From: Aquabacter sp040755535
Lineage (GTDB): Bacteria > Pseudomonadota > Alphaproteobacteria > Rhizobiales > Xanthobacteraceae
Direction of reading: 5' to 3'
Assembly: GCA_040755535.1 (NCBI GenBank)
Contig: JBFMAV010000012.1
Coordinates: 17,567-81,566, forward strand
DNA: 64,000 nucleotides
Part shown: positions 16,047-24,395 of the stretch, piece after piece
How positions within the stretch are numbered: the stretch's first letter is position 1
How the letters are laid out: each line of letters opens with the position of its first letter
Made by a program: the position numbers and the translations under genes
The notes under the pieces: model-generated
The model's input: only the letters and a program-made list of their open reading frames with translations
Databases searched by the model: none
Told to the model about the DNA's origin: nothing

Positions 16047-17108
16047 TTGGCCGATCTATTGGTGCTCGGCATCGAGACGACCTGCGACGAGACCGCCGCC
16101 TCCGTGGTCGCGCGCGCGCCATCAGGCGCGGGCCATGTGCTCTCCAATGTGGTGCGCAGCCAGGTGGAGGATCATTCCCCCTATGGCGGCGTAGTGCCCG
16201 AGATCGCCGCGCGCGCCCATGTGGAAGTGCTGGACCTCGTGATCGAGGAGGCCATGCGCCAGGCCGGGATCAGCTTTTCCGACCTTTCCGGCATCGCCGC
16301 CGCCGCCGGGCCGGGCTTGATCGGCGGGGTGATTGTCGGCCTCACCACGGCGAAGGCCCTGGCGCTGGCGAGCGCCAGGCCGCTGATCGCAGTAAATCAC
16401 CTGGAGGCGCACGCGCTCACCGCCCGCCTCACGGACGGCGTCGCCTTTCCCTATCTGCTGCTGTTGGTCTCGGGCGGGCACAGCCAGTTGCTGGCGGTGG
16501 AGGATGTGGGCCGCTATCGGCGCATCGGCACCACCATCGACGATGCGGTGGGTGAAGCCTTCGACAAGGTGGCGAAAATGCTGAGCCTGCCTTATCCGGG
16601 CGGCCCGGCGGTGGAGGAACAGGCGCTGATGGGCGACCCCGACCGCTTCGCCTTTCCGAGGCCCTTGCTGGGCCGCCGCGAACCCGATTTCTCCCTGTCC
16701 GGCCTCAAGACTGCCGTTCGTGTCGAGGCGGACAAGCTCGCCCCGCTGTCCGACGCCGATGTGGCGGACCTGTGCGCCGGCTTCCAGGCGGCGGTGGTGG
16801 ATGTGATCTGCGACCGCGTGCGGGCCGGGGCACGCCAGTTCCGCGATATCGCCGGGTGCGGGCCGACCGCCCTGGTGGTGGCGGGCGGGGTGGGGGCGAA
16901 CCTCGCCATCCGCACCGCGCTCCACAAGACGGCGGCGGAACTGGGCACGCGCATGGCGGTGCCCCCACCCGCGCTCTGCACCGACAATGGCGCCATGATC
17001 GCCTGGGCCGGCGCCGAGCGGCTGTCGCGCGGGCTCACCGACACGCTCACCATCAGCCCCCGCGCCCGCTGGCCGCTCGACCCCTCCTCCACGGGCGCCA
17101 AGGCATGA
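16047..17108 (+). CDS. tsaD: tRNA N6-adenosine threonylcarbamoyltransferase
   Basis: A 353-residue ASKHA-fold enzyme that, with TsaB and TsaE, makes t6A37 on ANN-decoding tRNAs. LGIETTCDETAAS, the metal-binding HLEAH, VSGGHS and a C-terminal TDNGAMIAW segment are intact. The start is TTG at 16047; a nearby ATG at 16039 is out of frame. The SD-like GGGGAG lies about 8 bp upstream. Its last codons overlap gpsA by ATGA, a common tsaD-gpsA pairing in this group. Confidence 0.96.
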   Translation: MADLLVLGIETTCDETAASVVARAPSGAGHVLSNVVRSQVEDHSPYGGVVPEIAARAHVEVLDLVIEEAMRQAGISFSDLSGIAAAAGPGLIGGVIVGLTTAKALALASARPLIAVNHLEAHALTARLTDGVAFPYLLLLVSGGHSQLLAVEDVGRYRRIGTTIDDAVGEAFDKVAKMLSLPYPGGPAVEEQALMGDPDRFAFPRPLLGRREPDFSLSGLKTAVRVEADKLAPLSDADVADLCAGFQAAVVDVICDRVRAGARQFRDIAGCGPTALVVAGGVGANLAIRTALHKTAAELGTRMAVPPPALCTDNGAMIAWAGAERLSRGLTDTLTISPRARWPLDPSSTGAKA

Positions 17109-18097
17109 GTGTGCGGTTTTCGCGCATCGGCGTCGCGGGCGCCGGCTCCTGGGGCACCGCGCTCGCCAATGCCGCCACCCGCGCGGGGCGCGAGGTGGTG
17201 CTGTGGGGGCGTGACGCGCAGCAGGCCGCCGACATGGCGCAAACGCGGGAGAATGCGCGGGGCCTGCCCGGCGTGCGCCTGGAAGCCGGCGTAACCCCGA
17301 CCGGAGCGCTCGGCGATCTGACCGCCTGCGATGCGGTGCTTCTGGTGGTGCCCGCCCAGGCGAGCCGGGCGGTCGCCGCCGCGCTGGCGGAGGTTCTGCC
17401 GGCCGGGACACCGCTCGTGACCTGCGCCAAGGGAATCGAGCGCGGCACCCATGCCTTCATGACGCAGGTCCTCAGCGAGGCCGCGCCGGCCTTGCCGCCG
17501 GCCGTCCTGTCCGGTCCGAGCTTCGCCGTGGACGTCGCCCATGGCCTGCCTACCGCCGTCACGCTGGCCGCCCCGGACGCCAATATGGCGCGGGATCTCT
17601 GCACCGCCCTCGGATCTGCGAGCTTTCGCCTGTATCACTCCAGCGATGTGCGGGGCGTGGAGATCGGCGGGGCGGCGAAGAATGTGCTCGCCATCGCCGC
17701 CGGGATCGTCGCGGGGCGCAAGCTCGGCGCCAGCGCGGGCGCGGCGCTGATCGCGCGGGGCTTTGCGGAACTCTCGCGCTTCGGCGTCGCGTTCGGCGCG
17801 CGGGCGGAAACCTTGACCGGGCTGTCGGGCCTCGGCGATCTCATTCTCACCGCCTCCAGCGCGCAATCGCGCAATTTTGCCCTTGGCCATGCGCTGGGCG
17901 AGGGCCGGCGCCCCGAGGGCAAGCTGGCGGAAGGCGCCTTTACCGCGACCGTCCTCATGGAAATGGCGCGGGCGCACGACATCGACATGCCCATCTGCGC
18001 CGCCGTGGAGGCGGTGATCGATGACCGGCTCACCATTTCGGCGGCAGTGGCGGAGCTGATGGCCAGGCCGCAACGCTCGGAGATGGTCGAAGACTGA
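17105..18097 (+). CDS. gpsA: NAD(P)-dependent glycerol-3-phosphate dehydrogenase
   Basis: A 330-residue cytoplasmic enzyme reducing dihydroxyacetone phosphate to sn-glycerol 3-phosphate for phospholipids. The Rossmann motif GAGSWGTALA is at residues 11-20; CAKGIE, SGPSFA and the catalytic GGAAKNVLAIAAG segment follow. The ATG overlaps the tsaD stop (17105-17108). It ends 12 bp before the convergent tlpA. Confidence 0.97.
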   Translation: MSVRFSRIGVAGAGSWGTALANAATRAGREVVLWGRDAQQAADMAQTRENARGLPGVRLEAGVTPTGALGDLTACDAVLLVVPAQASRAVAAALAEVLPAGTPLVTCAKGIERGTHAFMTQVLSEAAPALPPAVLSGPSFAVDVAHGLPTAVTLAAPDANMARDLCTALGSASFRLYHSSDVRGVEIGGAAKNVLAIAAGIVAGRKLGASAGAALIARGFAELSRFGVAFGARAETLTGLSGLGDLILTASSAQSRNFALGHALGEGRRPEGKLAEGAFTATVLMEMARAHDIDMPICAAVEAVIDDRLTISAAVAELMARPQRSEMVED

Positions 18098-18109
18098 GCG
18101 GGGCGCGCT

Positions 18110-18850
18110 TTATCCGCCTGCCATCGCGCCCTTGATGACGGCCTGCGCATCCTCGCTCGCCCATTCGGCGGGGCCGGCGAGAAAGCCGATCTCGCAGCCA
18201 TTGGCATCCACCAGAAGGCTGGTGGGCAGGCCGAAGCCGCGCCCCACCGCGCGCAGGGCGGAAAAGCTCTTGGTGCCCGGATCGGCATAGAAAGCGAGTG
18301 AGCGGTTGCCGATCTCCTTCAGGAAAGCCTGCGGCTTTTCCGGATCCTTGGTGTCGAGATTGATGGCCACCACCTGGAAGCGGTCGCCGCCCAGCGCCTG
18401 CTCCAGATGGTCGAGCGCGGGCATTTCCTTGCGGCAGGGCACGCACCAGGTGGCCCATAGATTGACCAGCAGCACCTTGCCCTTGAAATCGGCCAGCGTC
18501 ATCGGCTTGCCGGCGCCATCCGTGAAGCTCAAGGGCGGAAGGCGGCGCGGCTCCGTGGCGAGCGAGAGAGCTGCGACTTCGCCCTTCACCAGCGGCTTCA
18601 GCCGCTCGGCCAGGCTCACCGCCCCGGCGCAGGCGGGGTCGGCGGCGGAGGTGGACGCCGTGGCCTTTGGCGTGCTGGAGGCCGGATCGGCGGAAGCCGC
18701 ATTGCGGGGGGTGCCCTCCATCACGTATAGGGCGAGCGCCCCTGCAAGGGCGCCGGCCAAAACCGCCGCGCCCAGCACCGCGACCATGCGCCCGCGCCCC
18801 GCGCGGCGCGGTTCAGCGGTAGGCGGGATCGGCGCATTAGGGTCAGTCAT
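18110..18850 (-). CDS. tlpA: TlpA-family membrane-anchored thiol:disulfide interchange protein
   Basis: A 246-residue protein with a cytoplasmic N-terminus, one transmembrane anchor (about residues 22-43) and a periplasmic thioredoxin fold. The active site is WCVPC in NLWATWCVPCRKEM, near residues 135-145, followed by a conserved cis-Pro loop GLPTSLLVD. In rhizobia TlpA reduces partners needed for cytochrome oxidase assembly. Its start codon lies only 14 bp from the divergent argH start, so the argH promoter must lie inside this gene and the reverse. Confidence 0.9.
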   Translation of the reverse strand: MTDPNAPIPPTAEPRRAGRGRMVAVLGAAVLAGALAGALALYVMEGTPRNAASADPASSTPKATASTSAADPACAGAVSLAERLKPLVKGEVAALSLATEPRRLPPLSFTDGAGKPMTLADFKGKVLLVNLWATWCVPCRKEMPALDHLEQALGGDRFQVVAINLDTKDPEKPQAFLKEIGNRSLAFYADPGTKSFSALRAVGRGFGLPTSLLVDANGCEIGFLAGPAEWASEDAQAVIKGAMAGG

Positions 18851-18864
18851 CGAGGAGGTCCGTC

Positions 18865-20253
18865 ATGAGCAACAAGATGTGGGGCGGGCGGTTCTCCACG
18901 GGCCCGGATGCCATCATGGAGGAGATCAACGCCTCCATCGGCTTCGACCAGCGTCTTTACGCCCAGGACATCGCCGGCTCCAAGGCCCATGCGGCCATGC
19001 TGGCGGCCCAAGGCATCGTGGCGGCGAAGGATGTCCAGAAGATCCAGAAGGGTCTAGACACGATCCTGTCAGAGATCGAGGCCGGCACCTTCACCTTCCG
19101 GCGTGACCTGGAAGACATCCACATGAACGTGGAGCAGCGGCTCGCGGACCTGATCGGCGCCAGCGCCGGGCGCCTGCACACCGCCCGCTCGCGCAACGAC
19201 CAGGTGGCCACCGATTTCCGCCTCTATGTGCGCGACACGGTTGACGCGCTGGACGCCCAGCTGGCCGACCTGATGCTGGCGCTCGCCGAGAAGGCGCTGG
19301 CCCATGCCGCGACCGTCATGCCCGGCTTCACCCATCTCCAGACCGCGCAGCCGGTGACCTTCGGCCATCATCTGATGGCCTATGTGGAAATGTTCGCCCG
19401 CGACCGGGGCCGGCTGCGCGATGCGCGGGCGCGGCTGAATGAATGCCCGCTCGGCTCGGCCGCGCTCGCGGGCACCTCCTTCCCCATCGACCGCGAGGCC
19501 ACCGCCGCCGCGCTCGGCTTCGACCGGCCCACCGCCAATTCGCTCGATGCCGTGTCCGACCGCGACTTCGTGCTGGAGACGCTGGCGGCGGCCTCCATCT
19601 GCGCCATGCATCTCTCGCGCTTCGCCGAGGAAGTGGTGATCTGGACCTCCCCCTCCTTCGGCCTCATCAAGCTGTCGGACGCCTTCACCACCGGCTCCTC
19701 CATCATGCCGCAGAAGCGCAACCCGGACGCTGCGGAACTCGCGCGCGGCAAGGCGGGGCGCATCATCGGCGCCCTCACGGGCCTGCTCGTGGTGATGAAG
19801 GGCCTGCCGCTCGCCTATGCCAAGGACATGCAGGAAGACAAGGAAGGCGCGTTCGATGCCTTCTCGGCCCTCTCGCTGGTGATCGCCGCCTGCGCCGGGA
19901 TGGTGCGCGACCTGGAGCCGGACGCCGCCCGCATGCGCGCCGCCGCCGGCCAGGGCTATTCCACCGCCACGGACCTTGCCGACTGGCTGGTGCGCACGCT
20001 GGGCATTCCCTTCCGCGAGGCGCACCACATCACCGGGCGCATCGTCGCGCTCGCCTCCGACAAGGGCGTCCCTTTGCATCGCCTCTCGCTGGAGGAGATG
20101 CAGAGCGTGGACAAGAAGATCACGCAGGATGTCTTCTCCGTGCTCTCGGTGACGAAGTCGGTGGCAAGCCGCACCTCCTATGGCGGCACCGCGCCGGTGC
20201 GGGTGCGCGCACAGGCGCGGCGCTGGCTGAAGAAGCTCCAGCCCAAGGCCTGA
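18865..20253 (+). CDS. argH: Argininosuccinate lyase
   Basis: A 462-residue enzyme, the last step of arginine synthesis, splitting argininosuccinate into arginine and fumarate. MWGGRFS at the N-terminus, HTARSRNDQ near residue 107, TVMPGFTHLQ and the fumarase-superfamily signature GSSIMPQKRNP near residue 275 are all intact. A strong SD GAGGAGG sits 7 bp before the ATG. It is followed 6 bp later by bluB. Confidence 0.98.
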   Translation: MSNKMWGGRFSTGPDAIMEEINASIGFDQRLYAQDIAGSKAHAAMLAAQGIVAAKDVQKIQKGLDTILSEIEAGTFTFRRDLEDIHMNVEQRLADLIGASAGRLHTARSRNDQVATDFRLYVRDTVDALDAQLADLMLALAEKALAHAATVMPGFTHLQTAQPVTFGHHLMAYVEMFARDRGRLRDARARLNECPLGSAALAGTSFPIDREATAAALGFDRPTANSLDAVSDRDFVLETLAAASICAMHLSRFAEEVVIWTSPSFGLIKLSDAFTTGSSIMPQKRNPDAAELARGKAGRIIGALTGLLVVMKGLPLAYAKDMQEDKEGAFDAFSALSLVIAACAGMVRDLEPDAARMRAAAGQGYSTATDLADWLVRTLGIPFREAHHITGRIVALASDKGVPLHRLSLEEMQSVDKKITQDVFSVLSVTKSVASRTSYGGTAPVRVRAQARRWLKKLQPKA

Positions 20254-20259
20254 GCGCGC

Positions 20260-20898
20260 ATGGGCGGGCCGCGCTTCGATGATGCGTTCCGCGACCGCCT
20301 GCGGGATCTGCTGGTCTGGCGGCGGGATGTGCGGGCCTTCCGCACCGATCCCCTGCCGGAGGGCACGCTGGAGCGGCTGATCGAGACCGCCGCCCTTGCG
20401 CCTTCGGTAGGGCTCAGCGAGCCGTGGCGGTTCGTGATCGTGGAAGATCGCGCGCGGCGCGCCCGGGTCCGCGCCTCCTTTGCCGCCTGCAACGCCGACG
20501 CCCTCGCCCGGCAGAAGGGGGAGCGCGCGGCCACCTATGCCCGCCTGAAGCTCGCCGGCCTGGACGACGCACCGGTTCATCTCGCGGTCTTCTCAGACCC
20601 CGGCACCACGCAGGGCCATGGGCTGGGCCGGCTCACCATGCCGGAGACCCTTGCCTATTCGGCGGTCATGGCGGTTCACACTTTGTGGCTCGTGGCGCGC
20701 GCGCAGGAGATCGGCGTGGGCTGGGTCTCGATTCTTGATCCCGCCACCATCCAGGCGGCGCTGGACGTGCCGCAAGACTGGACCTTTATCGGCTATTTCT
20801 GCATGGGCTACCCGGCCGAGGAGAGCGATACCCCGACGCTCCAGACACAGGGATGGGAGCGCCGCCGCGCCGCTTCGGACACCATCCTGCGCCGCTGA
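20260..20898 (+). CDS. bluB: 5,6-dimethylbenzimidazole synthase
   Basis: A 212-residue flavin destructase that breaks down FMNH2 to give the lower ligand of vitamin B12. It has the nitroreductase fold but the BluB-specific segments GRLTMPETLAYSAVMAVHTL and WVSILDP, which separate it from ordinary nitroreductases. The N-terminal RRDVRAFR binds flavin phosphate. It begins 6 bp after argH, so it may share that transcript. It implies de novo cobalamin synthesis, which fits a methylsuccinyl-CoA dehydrogenase (ethylmalonyl-CoA pathway, with B12 mutases) elsewhere in the window. Confidence 0.9.
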   Translation: MGGPRFDDAFRDRLRDLLVWRRDVRAFRTDPLPEGTLERLIETAALAPSVGLSEPWRFVIVEDRARRARVRASFAACNADALARQKGERAATYARLKLAGLDDAPVHLAVFSDPGTTQGHGLGRLTMPETLAYSAVMAVHTLWLVARAQEIGVGWVSILDPATIQAALDVPQDWTFIGYFCMGYPAEESDTPTLQTQGWERRRAASDTILRR

Positions 20899-21003
20899 CG
20901 CTGGGCGGTGCGTGCAATGCGAAAGGTCGGGGCTCGCCTTTGCCGCCATCGCCGCTATAGTGGCGGCGAATTCGCCGCCGAATTCCAGTGGAAAAGCAGC
21001 ACC

Positions 21004-21348
21004 GTGCCTGTTCGCCTCCTTCTCCTGTCCTGCGTCGCAGCCCTGGCCCTTGCCGGCTGCGGCGTGAAGGGTCCGCTCGAGCCGCCCAAGGCCGACACGG
21101 CGGCGCCCGCCGCGCAGTCTTCGGCCGGCCAGACGCCCGCCGGCTCGCCCAGCGCGTCTTCCCCGATGGCGACCACGCCCATGACCAATGCGGACGCGGC
21201 GCGCGATGCCGGCGACCAGGCGTGGGGCGCCAACCCCGTGAGCGTCGGCGGCATCAATCCGCCGGACATGCCGGGCAATTCCGTCTCCATGCCCGCCCCA
21301 GCCGCGTCCGCCGCGAAGAAGGGCTTCTTCCTCGACTTCCTGCTCTGA
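21004..21348 (+). CDS. LptM-like small lipoprotein
   Basis: A 114-residue lipoprotein. A short basic-hydrophobic signal ends in the lipobox LAGC at about residue 19, followed by GVKGPLEPP, the signature of the LptM/YifL family that sits upstream of lysA or dapF and helps mature the LptDE complex. The rest is low-complexity Pro/Ala/Ser. The start is GTG at 21004; an earlier in-frame start would add an implausible N-terminus. It lies 12 bp before lysA. Confidence 0.75.
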   Translation: MPVRLLLLSCVAALALAGCGVKGPLEPPKADTAAPAAQSSAGQTPAGSPSASSPMATTPMTNADAARDAGDQAWGANPVSVGGINPPDMPGNSVSMPAPAASAAKKGFFLDFLL

Positions 21349-21360
21349 GCGCAGGTCCCC

Positions 21361-22638
21361 ATGCATCATTTCGATTATCGCAACGGCCGCCTTCAGGCCG
21401 AGGACGTGGACCTGACCGCGCTCGCGGATGAGGTGGGCACGCCCTTCTATTGCTATTCCACCGCGACGCTGGAGCGGCACTATCGGGTCTTTACCGAGGC
21501 CTTCGCCCAGACCGGCCGCGACGTGCTGCTGTGCTATGCGCTGAAAGCCAATTCCAACCAGGCGGTGATCGGCACGCTCGGCCGTCTCGGCGCGGGCGCG
21601 GACATCGTGTCCGGCGGGGAATTGAAGCGCGCGCGCGCCGCCGGCATTCCTCCCGAGCGGATCGTGTTTTCCGGTGTCGGCAAGACGCAGGCGGAGATGG
21701 CGGCGGCGCTCGATGCCGGCATCCTGTGCTTCAATGTGGAGAGCGAGCCGGAACTCGAAGCCCTCTCCCAAGTGGCGGCGAGCCGTGGCGTCGTGGCGCC
21801 CATCTCCATCCGCGTCAATCCGGACGTGGATGCGAAAACCCACGCGAAGATCTCCACCGGCACGTCAGAGACCAAGTTCGGCATTCCCATCTCGCGCGCC
21901 CGCGCCGTCTATGCCGAGGCCGCCCGCCTACCGGGCATCGCGATCCGCGGCGTCGACATGCATATCGGCAGCCAGATCACCAACATGGCGCCGTTCGAGA
22001 ATGCGACGCTGCTGCTCGCGGAACTCGCGCGCGACCTGCTCGCGGCCGGCCATCAGCTCCATCACATGGATCTCGGCGGCGGGCTCGGCGTGCCCTACAA
22101 GGCCTCCGACCCGGTGCCCCCCGCCCCGTCCGCGTATGCCGAAGTGGTCAACCGCGCCTTGGGCGACCTGAAGTTGCCGCTGGTGTTCGAGATGGGGCGG
22201 ATGATCGTCGCCAATGCGGGCATCCTGGTCACCCGCGTCCTCTATGTGAAGGAGGGCGAGGCGAAGACCTTCGTGATCGCCGATGCGGCCATGAACGACC
22301 TCATCCGGCCGACCCTCTATGAGGCCCATCACGACATTGAGCCCGTGCAATTGCCCGCTCTGGGCACCCCGGCGGGGCGCGTCGATGTGGTGGGGCCGGT
22401 CTGCGAAACCGGCGATTATCTCGCCCTCGGCCGCGAGATGCCCCTGCCGCGCCCGGGCGATCTGCTGGCCGTGATGACGGCCGGCGCCTACGGAGCGGTC
22501 CAGGCGGGCACCTACAACACCCGCGCCCTTATTCCCGAAGTTTTGGTGAACGGGGCCGACTGGGCGCTGGTGCGACCGCGCGTCGATGTCGACGCGCTCA
22601 TCGCCCTCGACCGGCCGGCGCCCTGGCTGCGCGGCTGA
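21361..22638 (+). CDS. lysA: Diaminopimelate decarboxylase
   Basis: A 425-residue PLP enzyme, the last step of lysine synthesis. The PLP lysine is in YALKANSNQ near residue 60. HIGSQI near residue 200, the phosphate-binding GGGLGVPY segment and the ETGD motif with its substrate-binding cysteine near residue 345 are present. The ATG at 21361 fits the family N-terminus MHHFDYRNG. The lptM-lysA pair is typical of proteobacteria. Confidence 0.97.
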   Translation: MHHFDYRNGRLQAEDVDLTALADEVGTPFYCYSTATLERHYRVFTEAFAQTGRDVLLCYALKANSNQAVIGTLGRLGAGADIVSGGELKRARAAGIPPERIVFSGVGKTQAEMAAALDAGILCFNVESEPELEALSQVAASRGVVAPISIRVNPDVDAKTHAKISTGTSETKFGIPISRARAVYAEAARLPGIAIRGVDMHIGSQITNMAPFENATLLLAELARDLLAAGHQLHHMDLGGGLGVPYKASDPVPPAPSAYAEVVNRALGDLKLPLVFEMGRMIVANAGILVTRVLYVKEGEAKTFVIADAAMNDLIRPTLYEAHHDIEPVQLPALGTPAGRVDVVGPVCETGDYLALGREMPLPRPGDLLAVMTAGAYGAVQAGTYNTRALIPEVLVNGADWALVRPRVDVDALIALDRPAPWLRG

Positions 22639-22706
22639 CCGGCGGGAGCGACACCTCCCGGAACCGGAGGACAGTCACCGGGTTACTCCCATGAAAGGAG
22701 CGGCCC

Positions 22707-22979
22707 ATGACCAGATCTTACGCTGATCGCTCCCGCTCCGGCGGGGTTCCAGACACTGCCGGCACTGACCTTCCCCATACGGACCCGCGAGATGATGCGC
22801 GGGTGATGGGCGACCCGCGCGCCTTCGCGCCGCGACTTCCCTCATTCGATTCGCGCGACCGCGCCTCAACGCCCCGATCTCTCCCGGACCAATCGGGATG
22901 GCACCTCTGGGGCATGATGGTGGGTTTCATGGCCGCGGGCGCGGCCATCCTCATCATCCTCTCTCTCAAAGGCGCTTAG
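22707..22979 (+). CDS. Small membrane protein of unknown function
   Basis: A 90-residue reading frame with an SD (AAAGGAG at 22693-22699) in front of the ATG. The first 60 residues are polar and rich in Arg, Asp and Pro. A single transmembrane helix spans about residues 65-85 (LWGMMVGFMAAGAAILIILS). I do not recognise the family. The polar head probably faces the cytoplasm. It is plausible as a gene because of its SD and the clean hydrophobic helix, but no relative can be named. Confidence 0.5.
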   Translation: MTRSYADRSRSGGVPDTAGTDLPHTDPRDDARVMGDPRAFAPRLPSFDSRDRASTPRSLPDQSGWHLWGMMVGFMAAGAAILIILSLKGA

Positions 22980-23023
22980 AGACCGATTCACCGATCAGAT
23001 TGAATCACCCCGATCGGTGAAAC
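22979..23023. repeat. Dispersed palindromic repeat with two GANTC sites (copy A)
   Basis: Contains GATTC (22986-22990) and GAATC (23002-23006) in an imperfect palindrome, plus a perfect 10-bp inverted repeat TTCACCGATC (22987-22996) / GATCGGTGAA (23012-23021). A related sequence stands at 46764-46800. GANTC is the CcrM methylation site of alphaproteobacteria. Without a T-run this is not an obvious terminator. Confidence 0.55.
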
Positions 23024-23371
23024 GGACTTCATCCGGGGTGGGTGAACGCGCTCACTTGTATCAGAATGAGACGCGCCCGGCGGAGGTGGAACACGCCGCG
23101 AACCAAACGCGCGCGAATCGCGCTGGCCTGAAGCGCCCGAATGTTCGCCTTACGGTCCATTGTCCCAGAGTGAGACCAAGGCGGTCCCGCGCGTGAACGC
23201 CCCAGGAACAAAAGACGCGCGAATCGCGCGCCGGGCATTTCTCGTGCTTTGTTCTTCCGCGTGCCGTCTCGGGACGACACGCCGCGCGAAAGGAGAACCG
23301 GGGGCGAACGAAGCGGGACCGAATCGGTCCATGCGCGGCTTTCTCCCTTTGTCCTTCTCTGAACGGCCCGC
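22980..23371. other. 392-bp non-coding region with three GAATC-centred palindromes
   Basis: No convincing gene is present; the open frames here lack SD sites and known folds. Besides the dispersed repeat it holds three perfect odd palindromes, each centred on GAATC: GCGCGAATCGCGC (23111-23123), CGCGCGAATCGCGCG (23216-23230) and GGACCGAATCGGTCC (23316-23330). The second is flanked by a 7-bp inverted repeat, GAACAAA (23206-23212) and TTTGTTC (23248-23254). These may be terminators or protein-binding sites between the plus-strand lysA block and the minus-strand tspO pair. Confidence 0.5.
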
Positions 23372-23566
23372 TCAGCGTCCCATGGCGAAGATGGTCACCA
23401 TGATCAGCACGATGGCGACGAACTGAAGCAGCACGCGCCATTGCATGAGTTTTTGCGACCGCTGGGGCGAGCCGCCCGTCGCGAGATTCATGAGGCCGAG
23501 GAAGAGAACGCCGGCAACCGCCGCCAATGCGAGCGGGATCAGCAGATAAATAGACCAGGACACCAT
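23372..23566 (-). CDS. HIG1-domain twin-transmembrane protein
   Basis: A 64-residue inner-membrane protein with two helices (about residues 3-25 and 45-62) joined by the loop LATGGSPQRSQKLMQWRVLLQ, a hallmark of the hypoxia-induced HIG1 domain. Mitochondrial relatives bind cytochrome oxidase complexes; in bacteria the role is less clear. I start it at the ATG at 23566, since a longer frame would overlap tspO. It follows tspO by 31 bp on the same strand and is probably cotranscribed. Confidence 0.8.
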   Translation of the reverse strand: MVSWSIYLLIPLALAAVAGVLFLGLMNLATGGSPQRSQKLMQWRVLLQFVAIVLIMVTIFAMGR

Positions 23567-23597
23567 GAGCGCACACTCGGCCGCCGCTGGGGCGCCG

Positions 23598-24104
23598 TCA
23601 ATTGAGGAACAGGATCGCCCCGTTGAGCGAGGCGGCATAAAGCAGCCAGGGCAGATAGGGCACGAGCAGCCATCCCGCCGTCGCGTCCGCCTTGAAGGCG
23701 GCGTGCACCGTGGCCGCGACCAATAGGATGAGCAGCAGGATCACGAAGAAGCCCGCACCCACCGCATGCAGACCGAAGAAGATGGGCGACCAGGCGGCAT
23801 TGACCACCAGTTGCGCCAGGAACAGGCCGATGGCCCGGCTGCGCGCAGGGCTCTCGTCCGCCCGGTCCCACAGCCGCCACAAGGCGATCGCCATGAAGGC
23901 GTAGAGCGTCGTCCAGACCAAGGGAAAGGCGACATTGGGCGGCGTCCAGGCCGGTTTCTGCAAACCGGCATACCAGCCGGGAATCGCCGGATAGGTGGCG
24001 AGCGCGCCGAGCGCGCTCACACCCGCCAGAAGGCCCCCGCACACGGCAAGGCGCAGGAGGGCGATCGCGAGCGTCTGTCTCGGTTTCATAAGATTGGATG
24101 TCAT
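23598..24104 (-). CDS. tspO: TspO/MBR family tryptophan-rich sensory protein
   Basis: A 168-residue membrane protein with five predicted helices. It carries the family segments WYAGLQKPAWTPPN near residue 45, VWTTLY, and the helix AQLVVNAAWSPIFFG near residue 105. TspO binds and may degrade porphyrins and affects oxygen-regulated gene expression in Rhodobacter. The ATG at 24104 has GAGGG about 6 bp upstream. It is the first gene of a two-gene unit with the HIG1 protein. No promoter could be fixed in the 291 bp upstream. Confidence 0.92.
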   Translation of the reverse strand: MTSNLMKPRQTLAIALLRLAVCGGLLAGVSALGALATYPAIPGWYAGLQKPAWTPPNVAFPLVWTTLYAFMAIALWRLWDRADESPARSRAIGLFLAQLVVNAAWSPIFFGLHAVGAGFFVILLLILLVAATVHAAFKADATAGWLLVPYLPWLLYAASLNGAILFLN

Positions 24105-24395
24105 GGACGCCCTCGCGCGGCTGGCCTCGTTCTCTTACGGCTGCGCGGGATGCGCGGATGACCGGCCCGGCCATGGACCAAGGCGCCTTTCCTCATTATG
24201 CAACATCCTGCACTGCGTTTCGTTCACGGCGCACCGGTTCTCGGCTTGAAGCATAACCGGCAGCGAGCTGCGGACGTGCACTGTTCTGGAGCGGCGCATG
24301 GTCCCGCCGTGACGCACGGCTGGCTTGAAGCGCCCTCCGGCCCCTTTTGATGACGGCTCCGCCCCGCGTGGCAGAGCGAGAGTGTCCCGAGGACG
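24105..24395. other. Divergent intergenic region between tspO and the first MFS gene
   Basis: About 290 bp with no convincing gene. It must carry promoters for both tspO (minus) and the MFS array (plus). No operator dyad or riboswitch motif stood out. Confidence 0.4.

Noticed and set aside
23061..23576. Minus-strand open frames in the gap before the HIG1 gene
   Set aside because: They lack SD sites, run through palindromes, and have Arg-rich nonsense composition.
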